From Cellulomonas humilata (GTDB lineage: Bacteria > Actinomycetota > Actinomycetes > Actinomycetales > Cellulomonadaceae), in contig NZ_JABMCI010000065.1 of assembly GCF_013359775.1 (NCBI RefSeq), positions 62,001 through 126,000 of the forward strand: a stretch of DNA of 64,000 nt, read 5' to 3'. How positions within the stretch are numbered: the first letter of the stretch is position 1; each line of letters begins with the position of its first letter. Below the pieces are notes generated by a model, which made no database searches, was not told where the DNA came from, and saw nothing but the letters and a program-made list of their open reading frames with translations. This document shows positions 1-8,309 of this stretch, piece by piece. The translations under genes were made by a program, and so were the position numbers.

Positions 1-286
1 TCGCGCCGAACGGGACGGGCCGGCGGTTGTTGCCCAGGTCCGGCAGTACGTGGACCCGGACGCCGTGGTCGTGCAGGAGCATCGCCAGCGGGAGCAGGAA
101 GTGCCACGACTCGTAGACCCCGGGCACCAGGACGACCGGCGGCCCGGCGGGGTGCTCGGGCCGGCGCAGGTCGTCAGGGTCGGTGCGCGACACGATCCCC
201 GCGGCCTGCCAGCCGAGCACGGCGGCGTAGTCGCGCACGCGCCACCACGTCGTGCGAGCGATCGTCCGGAGGGGCATGGGACACAT
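1..286 (-). CDS. alpha/beta hydrolase, N-terminal part (cut by left edge)
   Basis: Only the first 95 codons are inside the window. After a short basic, Trp-rich N-terminus, residues about 50-90 read PPVVLVPGVYESWHFLLPLA and then VHVLPDLGNN, the first strand, oxyanion loop (PGVYESW) and second strand of an alpha/beta hydrolase. The nucleophile and the rest of the triad lie outside the window, so substrate cannot be judged; a lipase/esterase-like enzyme is the best guess. ATG at 286 was chosen because it lies four bases after the hrpB stop; a second in-frame ATG at 277 is possible. It is the last visible gene of a leftward run gadB, YrhK-like, hrpB, hydrolase, and is probably translationally coupled to hrpB. 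Confidence 0.75.
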   Translation of the reverse strand, partial: MCPMPLRTIARTTWWRVRDYAAVLGWQAAGIVSRTDPDDLRRPEHPAGPPVVLVPGVYESWHFLLPLAMLLHDHGVRVHVLPDLGNNRRPVPFGA

Positions 287-290
287 CGTC

Positions 291-2786
291 CTACCGGCGG
301 ACGCCGCGCACCGGTGCGGCGGTCAGCGGGTCGTCCGGCCACGCGTGCTTCGGGTACCGGCCGCGCAGCTCGGCCCGCACCTGCGGGTAGCCCGTGCGCC
401 AGAACGACTCCAGGTCCGCGGTCACGGCGGCGGGACGGCCGGCGGGCGAGAGCAGGTGCAGGAGGACGGGCACGCGTCCGTCCGCGAGCCGCGGGGTCGC
501 GCGCCAGCCGAACACCTCCTGGAGGCGGACGGGCAGCACGGGCTGGTCTCCGGTGTAGTCGACGCGCACCTGCGACCCGCTGGGCACCGTGAGCCGCTCC
601 GGGGCGAGCGCGTCGAGCCGGCTCGCCTCGGGCCACGGCAGGAGCCGCCGGAGCGCCTGGAGCACATCGACGCGTCCGAGGTCCCGCGCGCCCTTCACGC
701 GGGCCAGGTCCGGTCCCAGCCACTCCTCCAGGTGCGTGAGCAGCGCGGCGTCCGACACGTCCGGCCACGGGGCACCCCACGCGCGGTGCAGGAACGCCAT
801 CCGGTGCCGCAGGCTCGTCGCAGCCTCGGACCAGCGCAGCAGGGCGAGGCCGTCGCGGGACAGGCCCTCGCGCAGCGCGTCGACGACGAGCTCGGGCGAG
901 GGGGTCCTCAGGGGGACCGAGGTCAGCTCGATCGCGCCGAGCCGGCGCACCCGGCGGGCCACCACCGTGCCGTTCGACCACGAGACCTCGTCGTCCTCCC
1001 GCAGCAGCGCGGGGGCGGCCTCGAGGGCGAGGTCCTGGTCGATCGGCGCCGCGGACCGGATCGTCGCGTCCCGGCGGGCGGCCCCGCGGTCGGCGTCGGC
1101 GACGGCGAGCCACGGCTGCCCCACCAGGGCGGACCCCGGCGCGAGCGACGCGCCCGTCCCCGACGTCATCAGGTACGTCGACCCGCCGGGTCGGAGCCGA
1201 GCAAGGCGGTCGGGATGGGCGAGCGCGACGAGCAGGCCCACCGCGAGGTCGTCGGTGAGGCCCTCGGTGGGCGCCGAGCCCGGTGCGGACGCCTGGAGGC
1301 GGCCGACCTGGGTCCGCCACGCCGACGCCTGGGGACCACCCCGGCGCAGCGCGCGCAGGACCGCCACGAGGTCGCCGCCCGGCGCACGCGCGTCGTCGGC
1401 GAGCAGCGCGACGACCTCGGCTGCCCGCCGGGCGCCGACGAGCGCTGCGCCGTCCAGGAGCGCCCTGCCCAGCCGCGGGTCCACCGGGATCGCCGACACG
1501 GCCCTGCCGCGCTCGGTGGGGTGCCCGTCGGCGTCGACGACGCCGAGTCCGACGAGGGTGCCGTGCGCCACCGCCATCGCGGCCGTCGGCGGCGGGTCGA
1601 GCAGGGCCAGACCCGCGCCCTGCGGACTCCCCCAGCACGCCAGCTCCAGCGCGAACGCGGTGAGATCGGCCGTGAGGATCTCCGGCTGCGGGTGCGCGAC
1701 CAGCCGGGCGTGGTCGTGGGCGGACCAGCACCGGTAGGCGGCCCCGGGGCCCTCCCGTCCCGCACGGCCCGCGCGCTGCTCGGCGGACGCACGGCTGACC
1801 GACACGGTGACCAGCCCCGCCAGGCCGCGCGCGTGGTCGGTGCGGGGCTCGCGCGACAGCCCGGCGTCGACCACCAGCCGGACGCCCGGCACGGTGAGCG
1901 AGGACTCGGCGACCGCGGTGGACACCACGACCCGTCGACGGGTGCCCGGCGTCAGTGCCCGATCCTGCTCGCCCGCCGGGAGGCGACCGTGCAGCGGGCG
2001 CACGTCCGCGTCGAGCCCGCCGAGCCGGCGCGCGACCCCGTCGACCTCGCCGGCGCCGGGCACGAAGACCAGGACGTCGCCGGTGCGCTCGGCCAGCGCG
2101 CGGCGAACGGTCGAGGCGACGTGGTCGAGGAACGCGGGCGTCACGCCACGGTCGTCCGTCCGGGCGGTGCGCGCGGGCGCCGGGCACCACACCGTCTCGA
2201 CCGGGAACAGCGCGCCCGGGACCGCCACGACCGGCGCAGGCTCGGCACCGCCGAGCAGCGCCGCCGTGCGCTCGGCCTCCACCGTGGCGGACATCGCGAC
2301 GACCACCAGGTCCTCGCGCAGGTGCGCCCGGACGTCGACCAGGAGGGCGAGCGCGAGGTCGTCCACCAGGTGCCGCTCGTGCACCTCGTCGAGGATGACC
2401 GCCGCGACGCCGGGCAGCTCCGGGTCGCGCTGGAGACGGCGCAGCAGCACCCCGGTGGTGACCACCTCGACGCGGGTCGCCGCGCTGGTCTGGCTCGCAC
2501 CGCGCACCGAGAACCCGACGGTCTGCCCGAGCGGCTCGCCCAGCAGCTGCGCGAGGCGGCGCGCGGCCGCCCGGGCGGCGATCCGGCGCGGCTGGGTCAC
2601 GACGACGCGGCCCCGCACCGCCGCGGCGACCGCGGGCGGGACGAGCGTGGTCTTGCCCGTCCCCGGCGGCGCCTGCACCACGACGACGCCGCGGGCACGG
2701 ATCGCGGCGACCACGTCGGCCAGCCCGTGGCGCACGGGCAGGTCGGGAGGGTCGGCCAGCAGCCGGCTGATCGGGTCGTCGTCCAC
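291..2786 (-). CDS. hrpB: ATP-dependent helicase HrpB (DEAH-box)
   Basis: 831-residue DEAH-box helicase of the HrpB family, close to the E. coli length (about 810-820). Visible motifs: Walker A PPGTGKTT at residues 40-47, motif Ia TQPRR near 64-68, DEVHER (motif II) at 133-138, SAT (motif III) at 166-168, motif VI-type AEQRAGRAGR in the second RecA domain, then the helicase-associated region and the HrpB-specific C-terminal domain. HrpB proteins are predicted NTP-driven nucleic-acid helicases with no firmly assigned cellular target. GTG at 2786 was taken as start because the family N-terminus (DPISRLLADPPDLPVRHGLADV) begins right there; the frame stays open further upstream but runs into the preceding gene. 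It follows the YrhK-like gene by 17 bases on the same strand. Confidence 0.93.
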   Translation of the reverse strand: MDDDPISRLLADPPDLPVRHGLADVVAAIRARGVVVVQAPPGTGKTTLVPPAVAAAVRGRVVVTQPRRIAARAAARRLAQLLGEPLGQTVGFSVRGASQTSAATRVEVVTTGVLLRRLQRDPELPGVAAVILDEVHERHLVDDLALALLVDVRAHLREDLVVVAMSATVEAERTAALLGGAEPAPVVAVPGALFPVETVWCPAPARTARTDDRGVTPAFLDHVASTVRRALAERTGDVLVFVPGAGEVDGVARRLGGLDADVRPLHGRLPAGEQDRALTPGTRRRVVVSTAVAESSLTVPGVRLVVDAGLSREPRTDHARGLAGLVTVSVSRASAEQRAGRAGREGPGAAYRCWSAHDHARLVAHPQPEILTADLTAFALELACWGSPQGAGLALLDPPPTAAMAVAHGTLVGLGVVDADGHPTERGRAVSAIPVDPRLGRALLDGAALVGARRAAEVVALLADDARAPGGDLVAVLRALRRGGPQASAWRTQVGRLQASAPGSAPTEGLTDDLAVGLLVALAHPDRLARLRPGGSTYLMTSGTGASLAPGSALVGQPWLAVADADRGAARRDATIRSAAPIDQDLALEAAPALLREDDEVSWSNGTVVARRVRRLGAIELTSVPLRTPSPELVVDALREGLSRDGLALLRWSEAATSLRHRMAFLHRAWGAPWPDVSDAALLTHLEEWLGPDLARVKGARDLGRVDVLQALRRLLPWPEASRLDALAPERLTVPSGSQVRVDYTGDQPVLPVRLQEVFGWRATPRLADGRVPVLLHLLSPAGRPAAVTADLESFWRTGYPQVRAELRGRYPKHAWPDDPLTAAPVRGVRR

Positions 2787-2803
2787 GCATGGAGTCTGAG
2801 GGG

Positions 2804-3649
2804 TCAGGACGGCGAACGCTCCCTCGCCGACTCGACGGGCAGCAGGACGGCGCCGACGAGGAAGCACACCGCGCCGACGAACGTGCCGAGGTTGACCAGC
2901 GGGAGGTTGGCCAGCTCGCCTGTGGAGCGCAGGTACCGGGCAGCGGCGGCGGCCACCCCGAACGCGACCGACCCGGCCAGGTTGAGCGCCGCGATGCCCC
3001 ACCCCACCGACCGGTCGGACCGCGGCAAGATCCCGCGGTTGACCTCGGCGTACGCGAGCCAGCTGGCCACCAGGAAGCAGATCGACCCGCCGACGTCCGG
3101 CGCCCAGACGAGGTGCCGCTCCTGCGTGAGCGTCAGGTCCGCACGCGTGGCGGCGAACGTGCTGAGGTTGAAGAACACGGTCCCCACCAGCTGGACCAGC
3201 ACGGCCCAGAAGTCGATCCGGCGCGGGTGCCAGCCGACGAGCGACGCCAGCCGTCGCGGGCGCGGCGAGTCGGCGAGCACGCCGGCGGGTGCCCGCAGGG
3301 TCTCGTGGAACTGCAGGTAGGCCGCAGACGTGAAGAAGATCGACCCGACGAAGAACGTCGCCGCGACGGTGGCGGCGGCGACCTGGTCGACATACAGCGG
3401 CACCGACCCGAGCGCGAAGCAGACGGAGCCGAGAGCGAACAGACCGCCGATCCACCAGCTCAGGGCGCTCGCCGGGCCACCGCCCGCATCGGCACCGCGC
3501 AGGCCGAGCCCCTTGCGGTGCCGCCGCGAGCTCCACTCGACCTCGCTGCCGTCCGGGCGCACCAGGGTGGCGTGCGTGACGAAGCCGGCCGGTCCACGCA
3601 CGCGCACCGCCCGCCACCCCGCCGGGAGGTCCGGGACGGTCGAGGTCAC
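2804..3649 (-). CDS. YrhK-like polytopic membrane protein
   Basis: 281 residues. An approximately 65-residue soluble N-terminus (a beta-rich stretch with WRAVRVRGPAGFVTHATLVRPDG) is followed by about six hydrophobic segments. Repeated blocks such as FALGSVCFALGS, FFVGSIFFTSAAYLQF, GGSICFLVASWLAY and FVGAVCFLVGAVLL resemble the G-S/x-FxxGA signature that I associate with the YrhK-like membrane domain; this assignment is from memory of the motif, not from a search. Its GTG start overlaps the gadB stop (GTGA, 3646-3649), so it is co-translated with glutamate decarboxylase. Function unknown; the coupling suggests a role in the same stress or glutamate/GABA context. Confidence 0.7.
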   Translation of the reverse strand: MTSTVPDLPAGWRAVRVRGPAGFVTHATLVRPDGSEVEWSSRRHRKGLGLRGADAGGGPASALSWWIGGLFALGSVCFALGSVPLYVDQVAAATVAATFFVGSIFFTSAAYLQFHETLRAPAGVLADSPRPRRLASLVGWHPRRIDFWAVLVQLVGTVFFNLSTFAATRADLTLTQERHLVWAPDVGGSICFLVASWLAYAEVNRGILPRSDRSVGWGIAALNLAGSVAFGVAAAAARYLRSTGELANLPLVNLGTFVGAVCFLVGAVLLPVESARERSPS

Positions 3650-5058
3650 TGCCGGAGGCCGGTGCGCGCCTTGCTCCGCGCGGCCGCGTGCGCCGGGGAC
3701 GTCCACAGGTCCGGCTTGGCGGCCGGCCGCTGGACCGGCTGCTCGGCGGCGAGGTCGTCCCACGCCTTCATGAGGTCCCGGAGCAGCTGCTCGACCATCA
3801 CGCGGCTCAGGTCGAGCCGGACCACCACGCGCAGCAGGTGCACCGCGTCGGCGTCGGGCGGCAGGCTGTACGCCGGCACGATCCAGCCGTCCTCCCGCAG
3901 GCGCGCCGACAGGTGGTAGACGTCGAACCCCGGGTCGCCCTTGATCCGGAACGTCACGACCGGCTCGGCCAGCCCCGGGTTGAGGATCTCGAACCGGCCG
4001 CTCGCCTCGAGGCTCTCGTTGAGGAAGCGCGCGTTGGCCAGCATCGTCTCCACGATCGAGGTGTACCCGCTGCGCCCCAGCCGCAGGAAGTTGTAGAGCT
4101 GCGCCTGGATCATGGCCGAGCCGCGGGAGAAGTTGAACGTGTACGTCGGCTGCGCCCCGCCCAGGTAGTTCACGCTGAACACCAGGTCCTCGGGCAACCG
4201 GGACGCGTCGCGGAAGATCAGCCAGCCCACGCCCGGGTAGACCAGGCCGTACTTGTGGCCCGACGCGTTGATCGACGCCACCTGCTCGAGCCGGAAGTCC
4301 CAGCGGAGGTCGGGCTCGGCGAACGGGGCGATGAACGCGCCGCTCGCGCCGTCCACGTGCAGCGGCACGTCCCAGCCCTTCTCCGCCTTGATCCGCACCA
4401 GCAGGTCGTTGATCTCCTCGATCGGGTCCGCCTCGCCGATGTGCGTGGTGCCGAGCACCGCGCCGACCGCGATGGTGTTCTCGTCGACGTGCGCCTCGAC
4501 GTCGTCCGCGCTGAGCACGAACCGGTCCGCCTGCATCGGGATCTTGCGCATCTCGACGTCGAAGTAGTTGGCGAACTTGTCCCACACCACGTGGGTCTCC
4601 GCGCCGAACACGACGTTGGGCCGGTCGGTCGACAGCCCGGCGGCCCGCCGGCGGTCCCGCCACGCGCGCTTGTGGGCGAGCAGGCCGAGCATGATCGCCT
4701 CGGAGGAGCCGATCGTCGCGACGCCGACCACCGTGGACGGGTCGGGGGCGTGGAAGAGGTCGCCGAGCAGGTGCACGCAGGCCTCCTCGATCAGCGACGC
4801 GGCCGGGTACTCCTCGTGGTCGATGTGGTTCTTGCGCAGCGCGTCGTGGATCAGCTTCTCGGCCTGCGGCTCCATCCACGTGGTGACGAAGGACGCCAGG
4901 TTGAGGGTCTCCCGGCCGTCGAGCATCAGGCCCGTGTGCAGGAGCTCGTAGGCCTCGTCCGGGTCGAGCCCACCTGCGGGGAAAGTGCTGCGGTCGACGT
5001 GCTCCCGAAAGCTCGGGCGGCCATGGATCGGGCCGTGGGGATCGGGCGTCTCACTCAC
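3646..5058 (-). CDS. gadB: glutamate decarboxylase (PLP-dependent)
   Basis: 470 residues, against 466 for E. coli GadA/B. Decarboxylates L-glutamate to GABA, consuming an intracellular proton. Fold-type I PLP features: cofactor-anchoring TIGSSEA near 115-121, HVDGASGAF near 234-242, and the Schiff-base lysine K269 in SINASGHKYG. The family's substrate-side motifs NLASFVTTWMEP and KNHIDHEEYP are intact near the N-terminus. GTG at 5058 is chosen because a GGAGG sequence sits 5-6 bases upstream and the protein then starts at the usual family position; the frame extends 20 codons further but without a ribosome-binding site. First gene of the leftward gadB-YrhK-hrpB run. No glutamate/GABA antiporter gene is visible in the window. 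Confidence 0.95.
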   Translation of the reverse strand: MSETPDPHGPIHGRPSFREHVDRSTFPAGGLDPDEAYELLHTGLMLDGRETLNLASFVTTWMEPQAEKLIHDALRKNHIDHEEYPAASLIEEACVHLLGDLFHAPDPSTVVGVATIGSSEAIMLGLLAHKRAWRDRRRAAGLSTDRPNVVFGAETHVVWDKFANYFDVEMRKIPMQADRFVLSADDVEAHVDENTIAVGAVLGTTHIGEADPIEEINDLLVRIKAEKGWDVPLHVDGASGAFIAPFAEPDLRWDFRLEQVASINASGHKYGLVYPGVGWLIFRDASRLPEDLVFSVNYLGGAQPTYTFNFSRGSAMIQAQLYNFLRLGRSGYTSIVETMLANARFLNESLEASGRFEILNPGLAEPVVTFRIKGDPGFDVYHLSARLREDGWIVPAYSLPPDADAVHLLRVVVRLDLSRVMVEQLLRDLMKAWDDLAAEQPVQRPAAKPDLWTSPAHAAARSKARTGLRQ

Positions 5059-5129
5059 GTGTGCTCCTCCAGTTCCTCCCGCCGGAGCTCTCTGGCTGGA
5101 CTGCCGCCCCCGGCGCACCCACGAGTCCG

Positions 5130-5135
5130 AACGTA
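5130..5135 (-). promoter_or_regulatory. candidate -10 element for gadB
   Basis: Reading leftwards the hexamer is TACGTT, matching the actinobacterial TANNNT -10 form. It would give a transcript start near 5123 and a leader of about 65 bases before the gadB GTG at 5058. No convincing -35 hexamer is visible. Prediction only. Confidence 0.3.
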
Positions 5136-5199
5136 GACCCGTGGCAACCGATCTGTCCCGGTTCGCCCCCCTGCCCGGAGGGCGCCGCGAGGCGCCGGG

Positions 5200-5205
5200 T
5201 AGGAT
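5200..5205 (+). promoter_or_regulatory. candidate -10 element for the SDR gene
   Basis: TAGGAT, a TANNNT-type hexamer in the 223-base divergent region between gadB and the SDR gene, directly after an inverted repeat (GGCGCC at 5181-5186 and 5191-5196, spacer GCGA). Predicted start near 5212, leaving a roughly 70-base leader with an AGGA ribosome-binding site before 5282. The rest of the divergent region shows nothing recognisable. Confidence 0.35.
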
Positions 5206-5281
5206 CGACCGATCCCCGCCTGCCCGGCTCTCGTGCTCCCCTGCCCGTCGGCCACCACTGTCGACCAGCTAGGAACGCACG

Positions 5282-6733
5282 ATGACTGCCGTGAGCACCG
5301 CCCCCGAGATCGTCGACGGCGTCGACGCCGCCGAGCTCGACGTCTTCCTGCGCGTCGCGGACCAGATCAGCCGGCTGCCGTCCGACCACCCGCACCTCGC
5401 CCTCGCCCGGCGCGCGACGTCCGCCCTGTTCAAGGCGGCCAAGAAGCAGCGCCGCGCCGAGAAGCGGGACGCCATCAGCGCCGCCGACCGCGCGGTCATC
5501 CACGCGACCGCCACCGGCAGCCCGGGCCGCATCGACGACGAGACCCAGGGCATCCCGCTGGTCTCCAGCGTGCAGGGCGCCACCGCGGGCACCCTGCTCA
5601 AGGCCCGGCCCTGCTACATCTGCAAGGAGCCGTACGTCGACGTCGACGCGTTCTACCACCAGCTCTGCCCGGCGTGCGCGCGCCTCAACCACGCCAAGCG
5701 CGACGCCCGGACCGACCTCGTCGGCAAGCGCGCCCTGCTCACGGGCGGGCGCGCCAAGATCGGCATGTACATCGCGCTGCGGCTGCTGCGGGACGGCGCG
5801 ACCACGACGATCACCACCCGGTTCCCCCGGGACGCCGCCCGCCGGTTCGCGGCGATGCCGGACAGCGCCGACTGGCTGGACCGCCTGAGCATCGTCGGCA
5901 TCGACCTGCGCGACCCGGCCCAGGTGGTGGCGCTCGCCGACTCCGTGGCCGCGCAGGGCCCGCTCGACATCCTCATCAACAACGCCGCGCAGACGGTCCG
6001 CCGCTCCCCCGGCGCGTACACGCACCTCGCCGACGCCGAGCTGGAGCCCCTGCCCGATCGCCCGCTCCCGCAGATCACCACGTTCGGCCGCACCACCAGC
6101 AGCGCGCACCCGGTGGCGCTCGCCGGCTCCGTCACCGAGCTGACCAGCGCCGCCGCTGCCGTCTCGACGCTCGCGCTCACCGCCGAGCACGCCTCGCTCG
6201 AGCGGCTCGTGGCGGGCACGGCGATCGACGCCGGCGGGCTGGTGCCGGACACCGCCGAGACCAACAGCTGGGTGCACACGGTCGACCAGGTGGACCCGAT
6301 GGAGCTGCTCGAGGTCCAGCTGTGCAACCAGACCGCGCCGTTCATCCTGGTCAGCCGCCTGCGCGGCGCGATGCGTGCCCCGGATCGCGCCTACGTCGTC
6401 AACGTGTCCGCGATGGAGGGCGTCTTCTCCCGCGGCTACAAGGGCCCCGGCCACCCGCACACCAACATGGCCAAGGCCGCGCTCAACATGCTGACCCGCA
6501 CCAGCGCCACCGAGCTGGCCACCGACGGCATCTTCATGACCAGCGTCGACACGGGCTGGATCACCGACGAGCGCCCCCACCCGACCAAGGTCCGGCTGGC
6601 CGAGGAGGGCTTCCACGCCCCGCTCGACCTCGTCGACGGCGCCGCGCGCGTGTACGACCCGATCGTGCGTGGCGAGGCGGGCGAGGACCTGTTCGGCTGC
6701 TTCCTCAAGGACTACGTGCGTTCCGCCTGGTAG
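5282..6733 (+). CDS. short-chain dehydrogenase-like protein with Cys4 insert
   Basis: 483 residues in three parts. Residues 1-105 are a charged helical region (KAAKKQRRAEKRD). Residues 111-132 hold CxxC-14-CxxC (C111, C114, C129, C132), a likely zinc ribbon. From about 145 there is a Rossmann-fold SDR domain: TGGRAKIG at 154-161, IDLRD at 207-211, NNAAQ at 233-237, conserved Ser376, and a helix with Lys398. The canonical catalytic tyrosine, four residues before the lysine, is Thr394 here, and the second glycine of TGxxxGIG is Lys159. There is also an atypical segment at about 240-335. It may therefore bind NAD(P) without classical SDR chemistry, or use another residue. ATG 5282 has AGGA 8 bases upstream. 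Substrate unknown. Confidence 0.85.
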   Translation: MTAVSTAPEIVDGVDAAELDVFLRVADQISRLPSDHPHLALARRATSALFKAAKKQRRAEKRDAISAADRAVIHATATGSPGRIDDETQGIPLVSSVQGATAGTLLKARPCYICKEPYVDVDAFYHQLCPACARLNHAKRDARTDLVGKRALLTGGRAKIGMYIALRLLRDGATTTITTRFPRDAARRFAAMPDSADWLDRLSIVGIDLRDPAQVVALADSVAAQGPLDILINNAAQTVRRSPGAYTHLADAELEPLPDRPLPQITTFGRTTSSAHPVALAGSVTELTSAAAAVSTLALTAEHASLERLVAGTAIDAGGLVPDTAETNSWVHTVDQVDPMELLEVQLCNQTAPFILVSRLRGAMRAPDRAYVVNVSAMEGVFSRGYKGPGHPHTNMAKAALNMLTRTSATELATDGIFMTSVDTGWITDERPHPTKVRLAEEGFHAPLDLVDGAARVYDPIVRGEAGEDLFGCFLKDYVRSAW

Positions 6734-6775
6734 TCACGGGAGGCGGGCGGCGTCCGGGTGCACCAGCATGAGCGC

Positions 6776-7567
6776 GTGCACCGCGACATGAGCGCCCACC
6801 TGTCCCTCGACGTCACCTCCCCCGCCACGCTCGCCTTCGAGCTGGCCGTGTCCACCCAGGTCGCCGCGCGCGAGACCCTGCGGATCACGCTCGACGGCTC
6901 GCCGATCGAGGCCAAGGAGGTCCCCGACCACCACGGCACGCGCCTGCACGTCGTGCAGGCGGAGGTCGGCCGGCTGGTCCTCGACTACTCCGCGTCCGTC
7001 GACGGCCGCGCCACGCCGGTCACGTCCGACGAGGCCGACCTGCTGCGCTACCTGCGACCGAGCCGGTACTGCGAGTCCGACACGCTCGGCCCGACCGCCT
7101 ACGCCGAGTTCGCCGGGCTGCGCGGGTACGACCTGCTCTCCGCGGTGAGCTCCTGGGTGGGCTCCCGCCTCGCGTACGTGCCGGGGTCGAGCCTGCCGAC
7201 CGACGGAGCCGTGCAGACGCTCCTGGCCCGCAAGGGCGTCTGCCGCGACTACGCCCACCTGGTGATCGCCCTCCTGCGCGCGCTGGACATCCCCGCGCGG
7301 CTGGTGTCGGTCTACGCGCCGGGGCTGTCGCCCATGGACTTCCACGCCGTCGCCGAGGCCAACCTGGACGGCCAGTGGTACGTCGTCGACGCGACGACGC
7401 TGGCGCCCCGCACGAGCCTGGTCCGGATCGCGACCGGGCGCGACGCGTCGGACACCGCGTTCCTCAACGTGCACCACGGCTACGCCGACCTGGACGAGCT
7501 CGAGGTCAGCGCGGTCGTCGACGTGCTGCCCAACGACGACGTCCGGGATCTCGTGACGATCGGCTGA
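6776..7567 (+). CDS. transglutaminase-like family protein
   Basis: 263 residues with the chosen GTG start. The N-terminal half is a beta-sandwich like that of bacterial transglutaminase-like proteins; the C-terminal half is the papain-like core with the triad visible as Cys156 (KGVCRDYAH), His190 (MDFHA) and Asp205 (WYVVDAT). Members act as cysteine proteases or peptide-modifying enzymes, but most, like this one, have no known substrate. No signal peptide, so cytoplasmic. Start choice is uncertain: GTG 6758, GTG 6776 and ATG 6788 are all in frame; 6776 gives VHRDMSAHLSLDV, which fits the way such proteins usually begin. It lies 42 bases after the SDR gene, on the same strand. Confidence 0.85.
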   Translation: MHRDMSAHLSLDVTSPATLAFELAVSTQVAARETLRITLDGSPIEAKEVPDHHGTRLHVVQAEVGRLVLDYSASVDGRATPVTSDEADLLRYLRPSRYCESDTLGPTAYAEFAGLRGYDLLSAVSSWVGSRLAYVPGSSLPTDGAVQTLLARKGVCRDYAHLVIALLRALDIPARLVSVYAPGLSPMDFHAVAEANLDGQWYVVDATTLAPRTSLVRIATGRDASDTAFLNVHHGYADLDELEVSAVVDVLPNDDVRDLVTIG

Positions 7568-7575
7568 CCGCCCGC

Positions 7576-7581
7576 TAGCCT
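7576..7581 (+). promoter_or_regulatory. leaderless-type -10 for the channel gene
   Basis: TAGCCT (TANNNT) with 7 bases to the GTG at 7589, spacing that places the transcript start on the start codon. No separate Shine-Dalgarno is needed under this reading, although AAAGG lies directly before the GTG. Confidence 0.4.
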
Positions 7582-7588
7582 CCGAAAG

Positions 7589-8308
7589 GTGACACCACCG
7601 GACGAGGCTGATACTCCGGCACCGCCCCGGCGCCGCTCGTTCCTCGCCCGGCGGACCGGCACGGACGACTTCGGCATCGTCCTGAGCCTGCTGGTCACCG
7701 CGTACGTGGCCTTCGCGCTGAGCTCGGACGAGTGGGTCGAGATCCTCGTGCTGGTGCTGTACCTGTTCACGCTCGGGCTCGCGGTCCGGACGTCCCGACC
7801 GATGCCGCACCAGAAGCGGTTCGTGCGGATCGTGCTCGTGGTGTCCGCCGTGATCGCGGTCGTCGCGCTGACGGTGCTGCCGCAGCCCGTCGCGGACGGG
7901 GTCCTCGACGCCGTGGTCTGCGTCATCCTCATGACCGCGCTCGTCGTCATCCTCGACCGGATCCTGCGCCGGACCGCCGTCACGGTGCAGTCGCTGGCCG
8001 GCGCCCTGAGCGCGTACCTGATCATCGGGATGTTCTTCGCGAGCCTGTTCGGCGTGCTCGACGTCCTCACCCCCGGCCCGTTCTTCGCGTCCGGCGAGGC
8101 GGCGAACGCCCGCTCGTTCCAGTACTTCTCCTACACGACGCTGACGACGCTCGGGTACGGCGACTACACGGCTGCCCTGTTCCCCGGGCGGAGCATCGCC
8201 ACGTTCGAGGCGCTCGTCGGTCAGGTGTTCCTGGCCGTGCTGGTGGCCCGCCTGGTCGCCGCGTTTCACGGCCGCGCGGAGGCGGTCCTGCCCGAGCACA
8301 CGGAGTGA
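7589..8308 (+). CDS. K+ channel-like membrane protein
   Basis: 239 residues. Hydrophobic segments at about 29-45, 50-66, 79-96 and 104-123 are followed by a pore module: inner helix 138-160, pore helix, selectivity filter TLGYGD at 187-192 and a last helix 207-226. The filter is canonical for potassium selectivity (ion-channel domain of the 2TM/pore type). None of the first four segments has an S4-like ladder of arginines, and there is no cytosolic RCK or nucleotide-binding domain, so gating cannot be predicted. GTG start at 7589. It ends one base before the next GTG (8310), suggesting coupled translation with the CoA-transferase-like gene, though no functional link is apparent. Confidence 0.88.
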   Translation: MTPPDEADTPAPPRRRSFLARRTGTDDFGIVLSLLVTAYVAFALSSDEWVEILVLVLYLFTLGLAVRTSRPMPHQKRFVRIVLVVSAVIAVVALTVLPQPVADGVLDAVVCVILMTALVVILDRILRRTAVTVQSLAGALSAYLIIGMFFASLFGVLDVLTPGPFFASGEAANARSFQYFSYTTLTTLGYGDYTAALFPGRSIATFEALVGQVFLAVLVARLVAAFHGRAEAVLPEHTE

Positions 8309-8309
8309 C

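Noticed and set aside
252-3320. Very long open frame (about 1020 codons) on the + strand opposite hrpB
   Set aside because: Low-complexity Arg/Gly/Ala/Pro-rich translation typical of antisense frames in high-GC DNA; hrpB and the YrhK-like gene explain the region.
5181-5196. GGCGCC-GCGA-GGCGCC as an operator
   Set aside because: Short self-complementary GC blocks are frequent by chance at this GC content; noted only as position beside a -10 candidate.
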